The notes under the pieces were generated by a model that saw nothing but the letters and a program-made list of their open reading frames with translations, ran no database searches and was not told the DNA's origin. From Leeuwenhoekiella sp044542075 (GTDB taxonomy: Bacteria > Bacteroidota > Bacteroidia > Flavobacteriales > Flavobacteriaceae): DNA of 64,000 bases. Location: contig NZ_JBITTU010000006.1 of the NCBI RefSeq assembly GCF_044542075.1, positions 261,317 to 325,316 on the forward strand, in the 5' to 3' direction. The first letter of the stretch is position 1. Each line of letters begins with the position of its first letter. Both the position numbers and the translations under genes were made by a program. Positions 43,240-52,008 of this stretch are shown here, one piece after another.

Positions 43240-44469
43240 TTAATTTAAATGCTTGGGGTAACATATATAGTTTTTAGTGATCACCTTAGATAAAGCTTTT
43301 AAGCTTAGTTGATCACTAGCAGAGACCACGTCTATTACCTTTCCTTTTCGGGTTAAAATATTTATAGCTTCCTTTTTCAACGTGTAAGCCTGGTTTGTAA
43401 TCGTGCCTGTAAAAACAAAATAATTTACCTCATGATCACTCAAACCACACATCTGTTTAACCCTCCTCTTCTCAGCTTCTACAAAATCCTTATCAAAAGG
43501 TTTCTTTTTTATTTTGATTCTTGGAAGATTTCGGTAAATAATTATTTGAGATAATCTGCTAAGCACGTAGTCATCATTATCACACCAAGCCTTCATTGCA
43601 GCTATAATATCATAATCATCTAAAGACGAAAAAATATCTAATGCTTGTGTATCAAAAACACCTTCTGCATTTTTCTTTTTGAGAAAAAAAGCGAGTGATT
43701 TACTAGCTTCAAGTTCTGCGCCAGCATTGGTAAGTTCTTTAGCACGCTTGAGAACACGTACTAAAACCTGCTCAGCTACCAGACTCGTTTTATGTAAATA
43801 AACCTGCCAGTACATTAATCTACGCGCTACGAGAAACTTTTCAATAGTATATATACCTTTTTCTTCAATCATTAAAACATCATCTTTTACATTAAGCATT
43901 GCTAATATGCGATCTGTATTGATGTTTCCTTCTGCCATACCCGTATAAAAGCTATCTCTTTTGAGATAGTCTGTACGATCCATATCAAGCTGCCCGGAAA
44001 CCAGTTGATGTAAAAAAGGTCTGGGATAACTTCCTTTAAAAATATTTAGAGCAAGGGTTAAACTTCCGTTAAACTCTCTATTGAGTGTCTCCATAAACTG
44101 AAGCGAAATCTGCTCATGATGTACATCTTCAACAATACTGTTTTCCATAGCATGAGAAAAAGGACCGTGACCTATATCATGAAGTAAAATCGCAATCATA
44201 GTTGCCTCTTTTTCTTCTTTTGAAATCATAACACCTTTCTCATCAAGCTTTTCTAGCGCTTTTTGCATTATGTGCAAACACCCTATCGCATGGTGAAATC
44301 GTGTATGATGTGCTCCCGGGTAAACAAGGTAAGACAAACCCATTTGAGAAATCCGGCGTAAACGCTGAAAGTATTTATGCTGTATTAGGTCAAAGATGAG
44401 GCCTTTGGGTATAGTAATAAACCCATATATAGGGTCGTTAATTATTGTAAGTTTGTGGCTGGTCTGCAA
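43240..44469 (-). CDS. HD-domain phosphohydrolase (dNTPase-like)
   Basis: A 409-residue protein with RRISQMGLSYLVYPGAHHTRFHHAIGCLHIM near the N-terminus and LLHDIGHGPFSHAMEN, the HD metal site of the dNTP triphosphohydrolase/YpgQ-SAMHD1-like group. LVSGQLDMDRTDYLKRDS carries the later conserved Asp. Substrates are likely nucleotides. It is the first gene of the lipid A cluster, 24 nt before lpxD, and is divergent from porX. Confidence 0.88.
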   Translation of the reverse strand: MQTSHKLTIINDPIYGFITIPKGLIFDLIQHKYFQRLRRISQMGLSYLVYPGAHHTRFHHAIGCLHIMQKALEKLDEKGVMISKEEKEATMIAILLHDIGHGPFSHAMENSIVEDVHHEQISLQFMETLNREFNGSLTLALNIFKGSYPRPFLHQLVSGQLDMDRTDYLKRDSFYTGMAEGNINTDRILAMLNVKDDVLMIEEKGIYTIEKFLVARRLMYWQVYLHKTSLVAEQVLVRVLKRAKELTNAGAELEASKSLAFFLKKKNAEGVFDTQALDIFSSLDDYDIIAAMKAWCDNDDYVLSRLSQIIIYRNLPRIKIKKKPFDKDFVEAEKRRVKQMCGLSDHEVNYFVFTGTITNQAYTLKKEAINILTRKGKVIDVVSASDQLSLKALSKVITKNYICYPKHLN

Positions 44470-44551
44470 ACAGAAATCCTTTTTGGTTTAAATAAATACT
44501 TCACGTATTAAAATTGGGGTTTTAGACCAATTATTTAACAAATATACTATT

Positions 44552-46102
44552 ATGAACACTATAAAAATACTATGGGTAGATGATGAGATCGATTTACTCA
44601 AACCACATATACTCTTTTTAGAAAAGAAAAACTATGAAGTTTCAACCTGCCAAAGTGGTACAGAGGCAATTGAACTTGTAGAAGAAGAAAATTTTGACAT
44701 TGTTTTTTTAGATGAAAACATGCCAGGTTTAACAGGATTGGAAACGCTTAGTGAGATTAAAGCGAAACGCGACACCTTACCGGTAATTATGATTACTAAA
44801 AGTGAGGAGGAATATATAATGGAAGAAGCTATAGGCTCTAAAATTGCTGATTACCTTATAAAACCAGTAAATCCCAATCAAATTCTGTTGAGTTTAAAAA
44901 AGAACTTAGATACAAGTAGATTAGTTTCAGAAAAGACTACACTCAATTATCAACAAGAGTTTAGAAAAATAGCTATGGATATGGCTCAGGTCAATTCTTA
45001 TGAAGAATGGTCTGAGTTGTATCAAAAACTTATTTATTGGGAGTTAGAGCTTGAAGGTATTGAGGATCAAAGTATGCAAGAGATCTTAGAATCTCAAAAA
45101 ACTGAAGCTAATAATCAATTTTTTAAGTTTATTGAGCGTAATTATGAAGACTGGTTTGTTGATGAAGAAAAACCTACAATGTCTCATACGTTATTTAAAG
45201 AAAGAATTGCGCCACATTTAAAAACTGCTGAAGCACCTGTACTTTTAATTGTCATAGATAACTTAAGATATGATCAATGGAAATCTTTTGAACCTATCAT
45301 AAGTAATTACTATAAAAAAGAAAGTGAGAGCACCTATTACAGTATTCTTCCTACGGCAACACAATATGCTCGTAATTCTATATTTTCTGGGTTAATGCCT
45401 AGCGAGATGGAGAAAAAACATCCCGATCTCTGGTTGAATGATACAGAAGAAGGAGGTAAAAATATGAACGAAGATAAATTCCTTGAAGCTCAATTAAAAC
45501 GTTTGGGATTAAATCTTAAATGGGAATACCACAAAATAACCAACCTAAAAAGCGGTAAAAAGCTAGTTGAAAATTTTAACTCACTTAAAAACAACGATTT
45601 AACAGTTTTAGTTTATAACTTTGTAGATATGCTGAGTCATTCTAAAACAGAGATGGAAGTTATAAAAGAACTTGCTTCTAATGACAAATCATATCGCTCA
45701 TTGACAGAAAGTTGGTTTAAAAATTCGCCATTGCTTGAAATGATTCAGAAATCTCAGCAATTGGGTTTTAAAATAATTCTTACCACAGATCACGGTACTA
45801 TAAATGTAAAAAATCCTTCTAAGGTTATAGGGGATAAAAACACAAGCCTAAACCTACGATACAAAACAGGACGAAGTCTTACTTACGAAGATAAAGATGT
45901 GTTAGCTGCAAAAGACCCTAAGGCAATTCATTTGCCATCTATTAACATGAGTAGTTCATTTATTTTTGCAAAAGGTGATTTGTTTTTTGCATACCCTAAC
46001 AACTATAATCATTATGTGAGCTATTACCGTAACTCGTATCAACACGGTGGTGTATCTCTTGAAGAAATGATAATTCCTTTTGTTGTTTTAAATCCAAGGT
46101 AG
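44552..46102 (+). CDS. porX: PorX: response regulator with PglZ domain, type IX secretion regulator
   Basis: A 516-residue protein with a CheY-like receiver (acidic WVDDE at 8-12, phosphoacceptor Asp54 in FLDENMPG, Lys104 in YLIKP) joined to a PglZ/alkaline-phosphatase-fold effector (about residues 160-516). The effector contains LLIVIDNLRYDQWK, FVDMLSHS and ILTTDHGTINV, with metal ligands. This architecture is PorX, which controls genes of the type IX secretion system together with the PorY kinase. Neither porY nor other T9SS genes are in this window. Confidence 0.93.
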   Translation: MNTIKILWVDDEIDLLKPHILFLEKKNYEVSTCQSGTEAIELVEEENFDIVFLDENMPGLTGLETLSEIKAKRDTLPVIMITKSEEEYIMEEAIGSKIADYLIKPVNPNQILLSLKKNLDTSRLVSEKTTLNYQQEFRKIAMDMAQVNSYEEWSELYQKLIYWELELEGIEDQSMQEILESQKTEANNQFFKFIERNYEDWFVDEEKPTMSHTLFKERIAPHLKTAEAPVLLIVIDNLRYDQWKSFEPIISNYYKKESESTYYSILPTATQYARNSIFSGLMPSEMEKKHPDLWLNDTEEGGKNMNEDKFLEAQLKRLGLNLKWEYHKITNLKSGKKLVENFNSLKNNDLTVLVYNFVDMLSHSKTEMEVIKELASNDKSYRSLTESWFKNSPLLEMIQKSQQLGFKIILTTDHGTINVKNPSKVIGDKNTSLNLRYKTGRSLTYEDKDVLAAKDPKAIHLPSINMSSSFIFAKGDLFFAYPNNYNHYVSYYRNSYQHGGVSLEEMIIPFVVLNPR

Positions 46103-46128
46103 AAGTTTTTACGTAAACATGAGGAAGT

Positions 46129-46536
46129 ATGGAAATTACGTATAATTTGTCTGCGATTAGTGAAGTAGCAGAACAGATATTAAGTTCAGCTAATCACAAA
46201 ACCATTCTATTTTACGGTGATTTGGGAGCTGGTAAAACGACGTTAATAAAGTCATTAGTAAAACAATTAGGTTCTAATGATACTGTATCGAGCCCCACAT
46301 TTTCAATTTTGAATGAATATTTGGGAGTAAATGAAGAGTCGATATTACACTTTGATTTATATAGATTAAAAACCGAAGATGAGGCTTATGATTTAGGTAT
46401 TGAAGAATATTTGCAACGGGATTGTTGGAAATTTATTGAATGGCCCGAAAGAATTAACATTTTTGATGATTATGATGTCCATTCAGCGAAAATAATTTCG
46501 TTGAATGAAGAGGGTCGTAAACTAAATTTTATTTAA
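46129..46536 (+). CDS. tsaE: tRNA threonylcarbamoyladenosine biosynthesis ATPase
   Basis: A 135-residue P-loop protein with Walker A GDLGAGKTTL (about residues 30-39), then SSPTFSILNEYLG, HFDLYRL and FIEWPERI, which are the conserved TsaE blocks. It works with TsaB, TsaC and TsaD to put the t6A modification on ANN-decoding tRNAs. It begins 26 nt after porX and is probably co-transcribed with it. Confidence 0.95.
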   Translation: MEITYNLSAISEVAEQILSSANHKTILFYGDLGAGKTTLIKSLVKQLGSNDTVSSPTFSILNEYLGVNEESILHFDLYRLKTEDEAYDLGIEEYLQRDCWKFIEWPERINIFDDYDVHSAKIISLNEEGRKLNFI

Positions 46537-46791
46537 TATGTTAAAATTAGAATTTTACCTCAATTTGTAAATGTAAGTTTTTACTTACGCGTATTATTTT
46601 TTTAATGTTAGAAGGATTTTTTTTTCTGTTAAAACTATAATTGTTAACTTGGTTGCATATTATAAACTGTTTGAAATATTTTAATGTGTTTTAAACACTT
46701 GCGAAAGTAGGTATTATTTTAAATTATGTATTGTGTTCTGTGTTGAGCATCTTTGTATCAACAAATCATTAACACTCAAACACATTACATT

Positions 46792-46929
46792 ATGAAAATT
46801 AAAGCTTTACTCCTAGGCCTTTTAATTGCAGGTGCAACAGCAGTTACTTACACAGTACAAAACGACAATGCAGATTATGCAGCAAAGAAAATTGAGAAAA
46901 GCAGGATCTCTATCCCTACTAACGGGTAG
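46792..46929 (+). CDS. Small exported or membrane peptide of 45 residues
   Basis: An open frame of 45 codons beginning MKIKALLLGLLIAGATAVTY, with a clean signal-peptide-like stretch (Lys pair, Leu-rich core, AGATA) and a short, charged mature part ending in PTNG and TAG. It lies after a 255-nt spacer and just before a strong terminator hairpin (46983-47020), as expected for an independent small gene. Its last 53 nt overlap, in another frame, the start of the following membrane protein gene. I know no function. Confidence 0.68.
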   Translation: MKIKALLLGLLIAGATAVTYTVQNDNADYAAKKIEKSRISIPTNG

Positions 46930-47440
46930 TCTAGTAGCGGCATTCATTGCTGCTTCACCTTATTTTTTCTATTTATACGAAGGTTTCCCACGTTCCAAAA
47001 CGTGGGAAACTTCTTTTTTTGGATTAACCCTAAAATATGAGAGTATAAATTTTGATGGCGTAGATGTCGTGGCGTGGATAATATTTAGTAAGACTATTCC
47101 TTTACTTTTATTTTTAATCTGGTTTTTTACCTGTAAGCACTGGTGGTATCATGCAATACTAGTTCCTATTTGCATGTATTTCTTTCAAATCATGAGTACA
47201 TTTAATGATGACTTGGCTTTTACCGATAGTGTGGACATTTATTATATGGCACCCATAATTCTTGTCGCACTCATTTTTCTTTATACAATCAGAATGAAAA
47301 TTTTTGACCGTATCCACAACATTGATTTATCAGAACTAGAGCGTGTTTCTTTAAAGGGAGAAATCAAACATGAAAACTTAAAAAGTTTTCAAAATGATGA
47401 TATTGATGATGACGACGATGAGCCTTTATTTATGGGTTAA
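46877..47440 (+). CDS. Flavobacterial membrane protein upstream of ald
   Basis: A protein of 187 residues with four to five hydrophobic segments, including IIFSKTIPLLLFLIWFFTCKHWWYHAILVPI and a segment near IILVALIFLYTI. It has a very acidic tail (QNDDIDDDDDEPLFMG). I chose the ATG at 46877 (MQQRKLRKAGS), because positive residues before the first helix fit the inside-positive rule; earlier in-frame starts overlap the small peptide gene more deeply. Codons 36-48 contain a terminator-like hairpin. The function is unknown. Confidence 0.75.
   Translation: MQQRKLRKAGSLSLLTGSLVAAFIAASPYFFYLYEGFPRSKTWETSFFGLTLKYESINFDGVDVVAWIIFSKTIPLLLFLIWFFTCKHWWYHAILVPICMYFFQIMSTFNDDLAFTDSVDIYYMAPIILVALIFLYTIRMKIFDRIHNIDLSELERVSLKGEIKHENLKSFQNDDIDDDDDEPLFMG
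46983..47020 (+). terminator. Strong terminator hairpin inside a coding sequence
   Basis: GTTTCCCACGTT and AACGTGGGAAAC form a perfect 12-bp stem around CCAA, followed by TTCTTTTTTT. It lies 53 nt after the small peptide stop codon and within the membrane protein frame (GFPRSKTWETSFF). It probably ends the small-peptide mRNA and limits read-through into the membrane protein gene. Confidence 0.8.
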
Positions 47441-47526
47441 TTTCATTAAAAATATACCTTTCCCAGGTCTTTTTTCCTTATTATATTTATCCGTATTTTG
47501 AAAACTAGAATACGATAAACTCTCAA

Positions 47527-48723
47527 ATGATTTCAAACAGTCCGTTTACTCGAGAAGAATTACTTCCTCAAGAAGAAAAACTAGAAATAGAACAGCGTAA
47601 AGGTTCTCTTTTTATAGGGATACCTAAAGAAAATCACTTCCAAGAAAAACGAGTTTGTTTAACACCAGATGCTGTAGGTGCTCTTGTTGCTCATGGCCAT
47701 CGTGTGTTAATGGAAACTAATGCAGGTGAGGACGCTCGGTTTTCTGATCACGATTATTCTGAGGCTGGTGCAGAAATTACTGCAGATAAAGCTAAAGTAT
47801 TTGGATGCCCAATGGTTCTTAAAGTAGAACCACCTTCTTTAGAAGAGTTAGAGTTGATAAAACCACAAACCGTTATAATTTCTGCGTTACAATTAAAAAC
47901 GCAAAAAAAAGAATATTTTAAAGTACTAGCCACAAAGCGTATTACTGCTCTAGCCTTTGAATTTATTAAAGATGCTGATGGAACCTATCCTGCAGTACGA
48001 GCTTTGAGCGAAATTGCGGGAACTGCCTCTATATTATTGGCTTCTGAGCTAATGTCAAGGCAAAATCATGGAAATGGTCTTATGTTTGGTAATATAAGTG
48101 GTGTTCCTCCTACTGAAGTAGTCATTGTGGGTGCAGGCACCGTTGGTGAGTTTGCAACACGATCAGCATTAGGATTGGGTGCAAATGTGAAAGTATTTGA
48201 CAACTCTCTTACTAAGTTGAGAAGCTTACAGGTAAATGTAGGTCAACCTATTTACACCTCTACCATTCAACCAAAAAATCTTTTAAAAGCCTTACGCCGC
48301 TGTGATGTTGCTATAGGTGCTGTACGTGGTAAAGACAGATCTCCAGTTATTGTTACTGAAACTATGATTGAGTATATGAAGCCGGGTTCTATAATTATAG
48401 ACGTGAGTATAGATATGGGCGGTTGTTTTGAAACTAGCGAAGTTACTACGCACGATAAACCTACTTTTGTAAAACATGGAGTTATTCATTATTGTGTGCC
48501 CAACATACCTTCGCGATACGCACGAACTTCCTCTATATCAATAAGTAATATTTTTACACCGTATTTGCTTGAAATTGGCGAACACGGAGGCTTAGAAAAT
48601 AGCCTGCGCATGAACAAAGGTTTAAAAAATGGATTGTATTTTTACCGCGGAATTCTAACCAGTAAATCTGTTGCAGAGTGGTTTGATTTACCTTTTAGAG
48701 ATATCAATCTCTTATTTTTCTAA
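47527..48723 (+). CDS. ald: Alanine dehydrogenase
   Basis: A 398-residue enzyme of the alanine dehydrogenase/PNT family. IGIPKENHFQEKRVCLTPDAV opens the first domain, LKVEPPSLEEL follows, and the NAD site is VVIVGAGTVGEFATRSALGLGANVKVFD. SVDMGGCFETS-like sequence (here IDVSIDMGGCFETS) precedes the H-containing HYCVPNIPSRYARTSS. It interconverts alanine and pyruvate plus ammonia. It has a 40-residue N-terminal extension relative to short forms. It is followed by a small DUF4258-like gene 15 nt downstream. Confidence 0.9.
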   Translation: MISNSPFTREELLPQEEKLEIEQRKGSLFIGIPKENHFQEKRVCLTPDAVGALVAHGHRVLMETNAGEDARFSDHDYSEAGAEITADKAKVFGCPMVLKVEPPSLEELELIKPQTVIISALQLKTQKKEYFKVLATKRITALAFEFIKDADGTYPAVRALSEIAGTASILLASELMSRQNHGNGLMFGNISGVPPTEVVIVGAGTVGEFATRSALGLGANVKVFDNSLTKLRSLQVNVGQPIYTSTIQPKNLLKALRRCDVAIGAVRGKDRSPVIVTETMIEYMKPGSIIIDVSIDMGGCFETSEVTTHDKPTFVKHGVIHYCVPNIPSRYARTSSISISNIFTPYLLEIGEHGGLENSLRMNKGLKNGLYFYRGILTSKSVAEWFDLPFRDINLLFF

Positions 48724-48738
48724 ATTCTATTTAAACTT

Positions 48739-49122
48739 ATGAGAGTTTTACATCGCACCGGTTATTATTTAGGTGGTTTTTCTATTGGTCTTATTTTACT
48801 TGCTTTTTTTGTTAAAGGCAGCGGGGTTGAGCTTCCTTCTTGCGATTACATGCCTAACGCGCGTGTTTTAAAGACTATACGAAATAATGGCTATGCATTA
48901 TCTCAAAATGCCGAAAAAGAACTCCAGGCATTACAATTAGATACAACAGATTTAAATGTTTTATTCCTTGAGGGTGAGGTAGATTTTAATAAAAGTGATA
49001 CCCGCAGAGAACCTTGTGGTTTTTACAATATTTATTCTCAGGAATCTGTAGAAACACCTATTATAGCAACTTTAGAGAACTGTAATGAAAAATTTACAGT
49101 ATTAAGTGTAGAAAAAAAATAG
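48739..49122 (+). CDS. Small membrane-anchored protein (DUF4258-like)
   Basis: A 127-residue protein with one N-terminal membrane helix (LGGFSIGLILLAFFV) and a mature part with PSCDYMPNARVLKTIRNNGYAL and PCGFYNIYS..., ending LENCNEKFTVLSV. This looks like the DUF4258-type proteins often placed after ald in Flavobacteriaceae, but I recall this family only loosely. It is probably co-transcribed with ald and ends at a hairpin. Confidence 0.65.
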   Translation: MRVLHRTGYYLGGFSIGLILLAFFVKGSGVELPSCDYMPNARVLKTIRNNGYALSQNAEKELQALQLDTTDLNVLFLEGEVDFNKSDTRREPCGFYNIYSQESVETPIIATLENCNEKFTVLSVEKK

Positions 49123-49155
49123 ACAGCTTAAAATTTTACTTAAACAGTCTATTTT
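49116..49155 (+). terminator. Terminator after the ald transcript
   Basis: AAAATAGAC and GTCTATTTT form a 9-bp stem with a 22-nt loop and a T-run; the stem begins inside the last codons of the gene. Confidence 0.6.
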
Positions 49156-49171
49156 TCTAAGATTTATCTTT

Positions 49172-50344
49172 TTAAACATCTCTTCTTTTACGTTCTTGTT
49201 TTATCAAACTTAACTCACGATTAGTTTGACCTGCAACAGACGTATTTTCTTCCGCTCTGCGTATTAAATAAGGCATAACATCCTTTACTGGTCCAAATGG
49301 GACATATTTAGCCACATTGTAACCATTCTCAGCTAAATTAAAACTTATGTGGTCACTCATACCGTAAAGTTGTCCAAACCATATACGCGGATCTTCGTAA
49401 ACAATTCCTTTTTGCTCCATTATTTCGATAGCTAGATAATTGCTCTCTTCATTATGGGAGCCTACAAATGCCCAGATATCGTCAAGATTGTCTAAAACGT
49501 ATACCAGCATCGCATTAAAATGTGCATCAGTTTCTGGTTTGTCTTTACAAATAGGAGAATCATATCCTTTTTCTTCTGCACGGGCTCGCTCTTTTTCCAT
49601 ATAAGCCCCGCGAACGATCTTCATTCCTAGTTTATACCCCTTTTCTATAGAGTCTAGATGCAATTCTTTTAAATAAGCAAGACGATCCCAACGATAGCAT
49701 TGTAATGTGTTAAAAACAATAGGCTTTTCTGTATTGTACTTGCGCATCATAGTCAAAACCAAGTCATCTGCAGCACCCTGCATCCAGCTTTCTTCTGCAT
49801 CTACAAGTAATTTTATATCACATTCTTTAGCAACTTTACAAATAGTATCAAAACGAGTAATAATGCGTTCCCACTCTTGTTGTTCGGCAGGTGTAAGTTC
49901 TTCTTTTTCGGTAACCTTTCTAAAAACTTCAAATCTTCCAAAACCTGTAGGTTTAAAAACCGAAAAAGGCATACCCGGTTTATCTTTAGCAAAACGAATA
50001 AGACTAATAACACGATCTAGAGCTTCATCAAATAAATCTTCGGTCTCTTTACCCTCAACCGAAAAATCTAAAACAGAGTGAACCCCTTTGTCATACATCT
50101 TTTCAATAACTGAAACACAATCCTTCTCACTTACACCGCCACAAAAATGATCAAAAACGGTTGCCCGTATAAGACCTTCTACAGGAAGGTTTGCATTTAA
50201 AGCAAAACGCGTAACAGCAGTACCTATTTTTACCAGAGGTTGCTTTGATATCATCTTAAAAAGAAAATAGGCACGCTCTAACTCACTATCTGTTTTTAAA
50301 GAAAATGCATTTTTTGTATTATCAAATATCTTTTGTTCTAACAT
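49172..50344 (-). CDS. Proline dehydrogenase
   Basis: A 390-residue FAD-dependent proline dehydrogenase, a monofunctional PRODH of (beta-alpha)8 type. Conserved blocks are VFKPTGFGRFEVF, LLVDAEESWMQGAADDL, FNTLQCYRWDRL, GMKIVRGAYMEKERARA and FVGSHNEESNYLAIE, with PLIRRAEENTSVAGQ at the end (the RRxxEN-like substrate-binding motif). It oxidises proline to pyrroline-5-carboxylate. The P5C dehydrogenase is not adjacent. A TATATTTG box lies 17 nt upstream of the ATG. Confidence 0.92.
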   Translation of the reverse strand: MLEQKIFDNTKNAFSLKTDSELERAYFLFKMISKQPLVKIGTAVTRFALNANLPVEGLIRATVFDHFCGGVSEKDCVSVIEKMYDKGVHSVLDFSVEGKETEDLFDEALDRVISLIRFAKDKPGMPFSVFKPTGFGRFEVFRKVTEKEELTPAEQQEWERIITRFDTICKVAKECDIKLLVDAEESWMQGAADDLVLTMMRKYNTEKPIVFNTLQCYRWDRLAYLKELHLDSIEKGYKLGMKIVRGAYMEKERARAEEKGYDSPICKDKPETDAHFNAMLVYVLDNLDDIWAFVGSHNEESNYLAIEIMEQKGIVYEDPRIWFGQLYGMSDHISFNLAENGYNVAKYVPFGPVKDVMPYLIRRAEENTSVAGQTNRELSLIKQERKRRDV

Positions 50345-50361
50345 AATTCAACTTTAGGCGC

Positions 50362-50369
50362 CAAATATA
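50362..50369 (-). promoter_or_regulatory. -7 box of the proline dehydrogenase gene
   Basis: TATATTTG on the minus strand, a perfect TAnnTTTG, 17 nt upstream of the start codon. A TTTG at 50380-50383 is too close to be its -33 element. Confidence 0.5.
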
Positions 50370-50432
50370 ATCACAATCGCAAACCTAGTTTTAATAAAAG
50401 ATACTAATTTCACATTTTTAAAGTACTTTAAC

Positions 50433-51512
50433 ATGCAAGCTATAAAAGCAAAAAACTACGATGTAGTTTTTACAGATTCTGGTTATCAAAATTTGAACAA
50501 AATTTTAAAGGAGAAAGAATATAGTATTCTCTTTATATTAGTAGACAGTAACACCCACGAAAGTTGTCTTGCTCATTTTCTTCAACAAGTTGAGACATCC
50601 CAAACTATTGAAATTATAGAAATCGAGCCTGGTGAAGAATTTAAAAATCTGGAAACTTGTGAAGGTGTTTGGGCTGCTTTATCAGAACTTAATGCAGACC
50701 GCCAGAGTTTACTTATTAATCTAGGTGGTGGTGTTGTTACAGATTTAGGTGGTTTTGTTGCCTGTTGTTTTAAAAGAGGTATAGACTTTATAAATGTTCC
50801 TACTACCCTACTTGCCATGGTTGATGCTTCCGTAGGAGGTAAAACTGGTGTAGATCTGGGTGCTTTAAAAAATCAAATTGGGGTAATTAGTAATCCTCAG
50901 TTAGTACTCGTAGATTTTACGTTTTTAAATACATTGCCTGTAGAAGAATTACGTAGTGGTTATGCTGAAATGCTGAAACATGGTTTAATCAATTCTGAAT
51001 TGTATTGGAATGCTGTTAAATCTGCTTCATATTCAGATTTTGATAGTTTATCAGAACTTATACATCAATCTATAGTAATTAAAAATGAGGTTGTACTAGA
51101 AGATCCCTTTGAAAAAGGAATTCGTAAAAGCCTTAATTATGGTCACACGCTGGGTCACGCTATAGAATCGTATTTTATGGAAGCTCGAGATAAGACCAGA
51201 TTATTACATGGAGAAGCCATTGCCATAGGAATGATTTTAGCCAATTATCTTTCTACAAAACTAACGGGACTTAATATTAATAAGGCATTAGAATTATCTA
51301 AATCAATTTTAAAATTTTACGATCTGGTGTCTTTTAACGATTCTGATATTGAAGCGATCATTACCTTGCTGAAATATGATAAAAAAAATAGCCACGGCAA
51401 TATCTATTTTGTTCTTCTAGAGGATTTAGGTAAACCAAAATTAAATCAAAAAGCTTCTAATGAATTGATTTTCAATGCTTTTGATTTTTATAAAAATTTA
51501 TGTAATAAATAA
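50433..51512 (+). CDS. aroB: 3-dehydroquinate synthase
   Basis: A 359-residue enzyme of the shikimate pathway. LINLGGGVVTDLGGFVACCFKRGIDFINVPTTLLAMVDASVGGKTGVD is the NAD-binding and active-site region. HGLINSELYW, SLNYGHTLGHAIE and LHGEAIAIGM supply metal and substrate ligands. It converts DAHP to 3-dehydroquinate. It is divergent from the proline dehydrogenase gene and probably co-transcribed with the acidic protein gene 75 nt downstream. Confidence 0.95.
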   Translation: MQAIKAKNYDVVFTDSGYQNLNKILKEKEYSILFILVDSNTHESCLAHFLQQVETSQTIEIIEIEPGEEFKNLETCEGVWAALSELNADRQSLLINLGGGVVTDLGGFVACCFKRGIDFINVPTTLLAMVDASVGGKTGVDLGALKNQIGVISNPQLVLVDFTFLNTLPVEELRSGYAEMLKHGLINSELYWNAVKSASYSDFDSLSELIHQSIVIKNEVVLEDPFEKGIRKSLNYGHTLGHAIESYFMEARDKTRLLHGEAIAIGMILANYLSTKLTGLNINKALELSKSILKFYDLVSFNDSDIEAIITLLKYDKKNSHGNIYFVLLEDLGKPKLNQKASNELIFNAFDFYKNLCNK

Positions 51513-51587
51513 GACAATTGTGTTGTCTATGCAAAACGTTTTTTTTTACATTTAACCTTAAATAGGAATAACTTTTAAATACTATAT

Positions 51588-51932
51588 ATGCGACGCGTTA
51601 TCGTTGATTATAAAAAGCTTACACCAGAAATACTTGCTCTCTTAGTAGATAAGTATCCTTACGGATATGACGATGATCAGATCATCTCGTTTAAGAATGC
51701 TAAAAATGAACTAATAGAGTGTGTTGAAGTTCGTACAGCTGATACAATATACCTTGTGAAGGTTAGTAAGAAATTAGAAACATCTATGGAGAATTATGAT
51801 GTAGATGATTATGATGTAGATGATTTAAATGAACCCATTGTTGACTTACCAGAAAAGATAGTTAATGAAGACGATGATGATATCGTTGAACCTATTGATG
51901 AGGATGTTGATGACGAAGATGATATTGATTAA
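51588..51932 (+). CDS. Conserved acidic protein of unknown function
   Basis: A 114-residue protein with an ordered N-terminal half (MRRVIVDYKKLTPEILALLVDKYPYGYDDDQIISF, then VEVRTADTIYLVKVS) and a very acidic tail with repeated YDVDD units and DEDVDDEDDID. The coding DNA of the tail holds a 15-bp direct repeat around 51796-51825, so the acidic length may vary between strains. It sits downstream of aroB. The family is flavobacterial in style, but I know no function. Confidence 0.72.
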   Translation: MRRVIVDYKKLTPEILALLVDKYPYGYDDDQIISFKNAKNELIECVEVRTADTIYLVKVSKKLETSMENYDVDDYDVDDLNEPIVDLPEKIVNEDDDDIVEPIDEDVDDEDDID

Positions 51933-51951
51933 TTACAATATTTGTTAATAT

Positions 51952-51987
51952 AAAAAGCTCCCAATATTTAAGTATTGGGAGCTTTTT
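51952..51987. terminator. Bidirectional terminator between the acidic protein gene and trxB
   Basis: AAAAAGCTCCCAATA with TATTGGGAGCTTTTT, a 15-bp stem and 6-nt loop with a T-run on both exits. Confidence 0.92.
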
Positions 51988-52008
51988 TAATTTGATTTAA
52001 ATCTTTAA

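Noticed and set aside
44539..44546. TATATTTG on the minus strand upstream of the HD-domain gene as a promoter
   Set aside because: It lies about 70 nt away, next to the porX start, with no -33 element at the right distance.
46826..46876. Upstream in-frame ATG codons extending the membrane protein before ald
   Set aside because: The added residues are glutamine/threonine rich, precede a good inside-positive start (MQQRKLRKAG), and deepen the overlap with the small peptide gene, which has a better start context.
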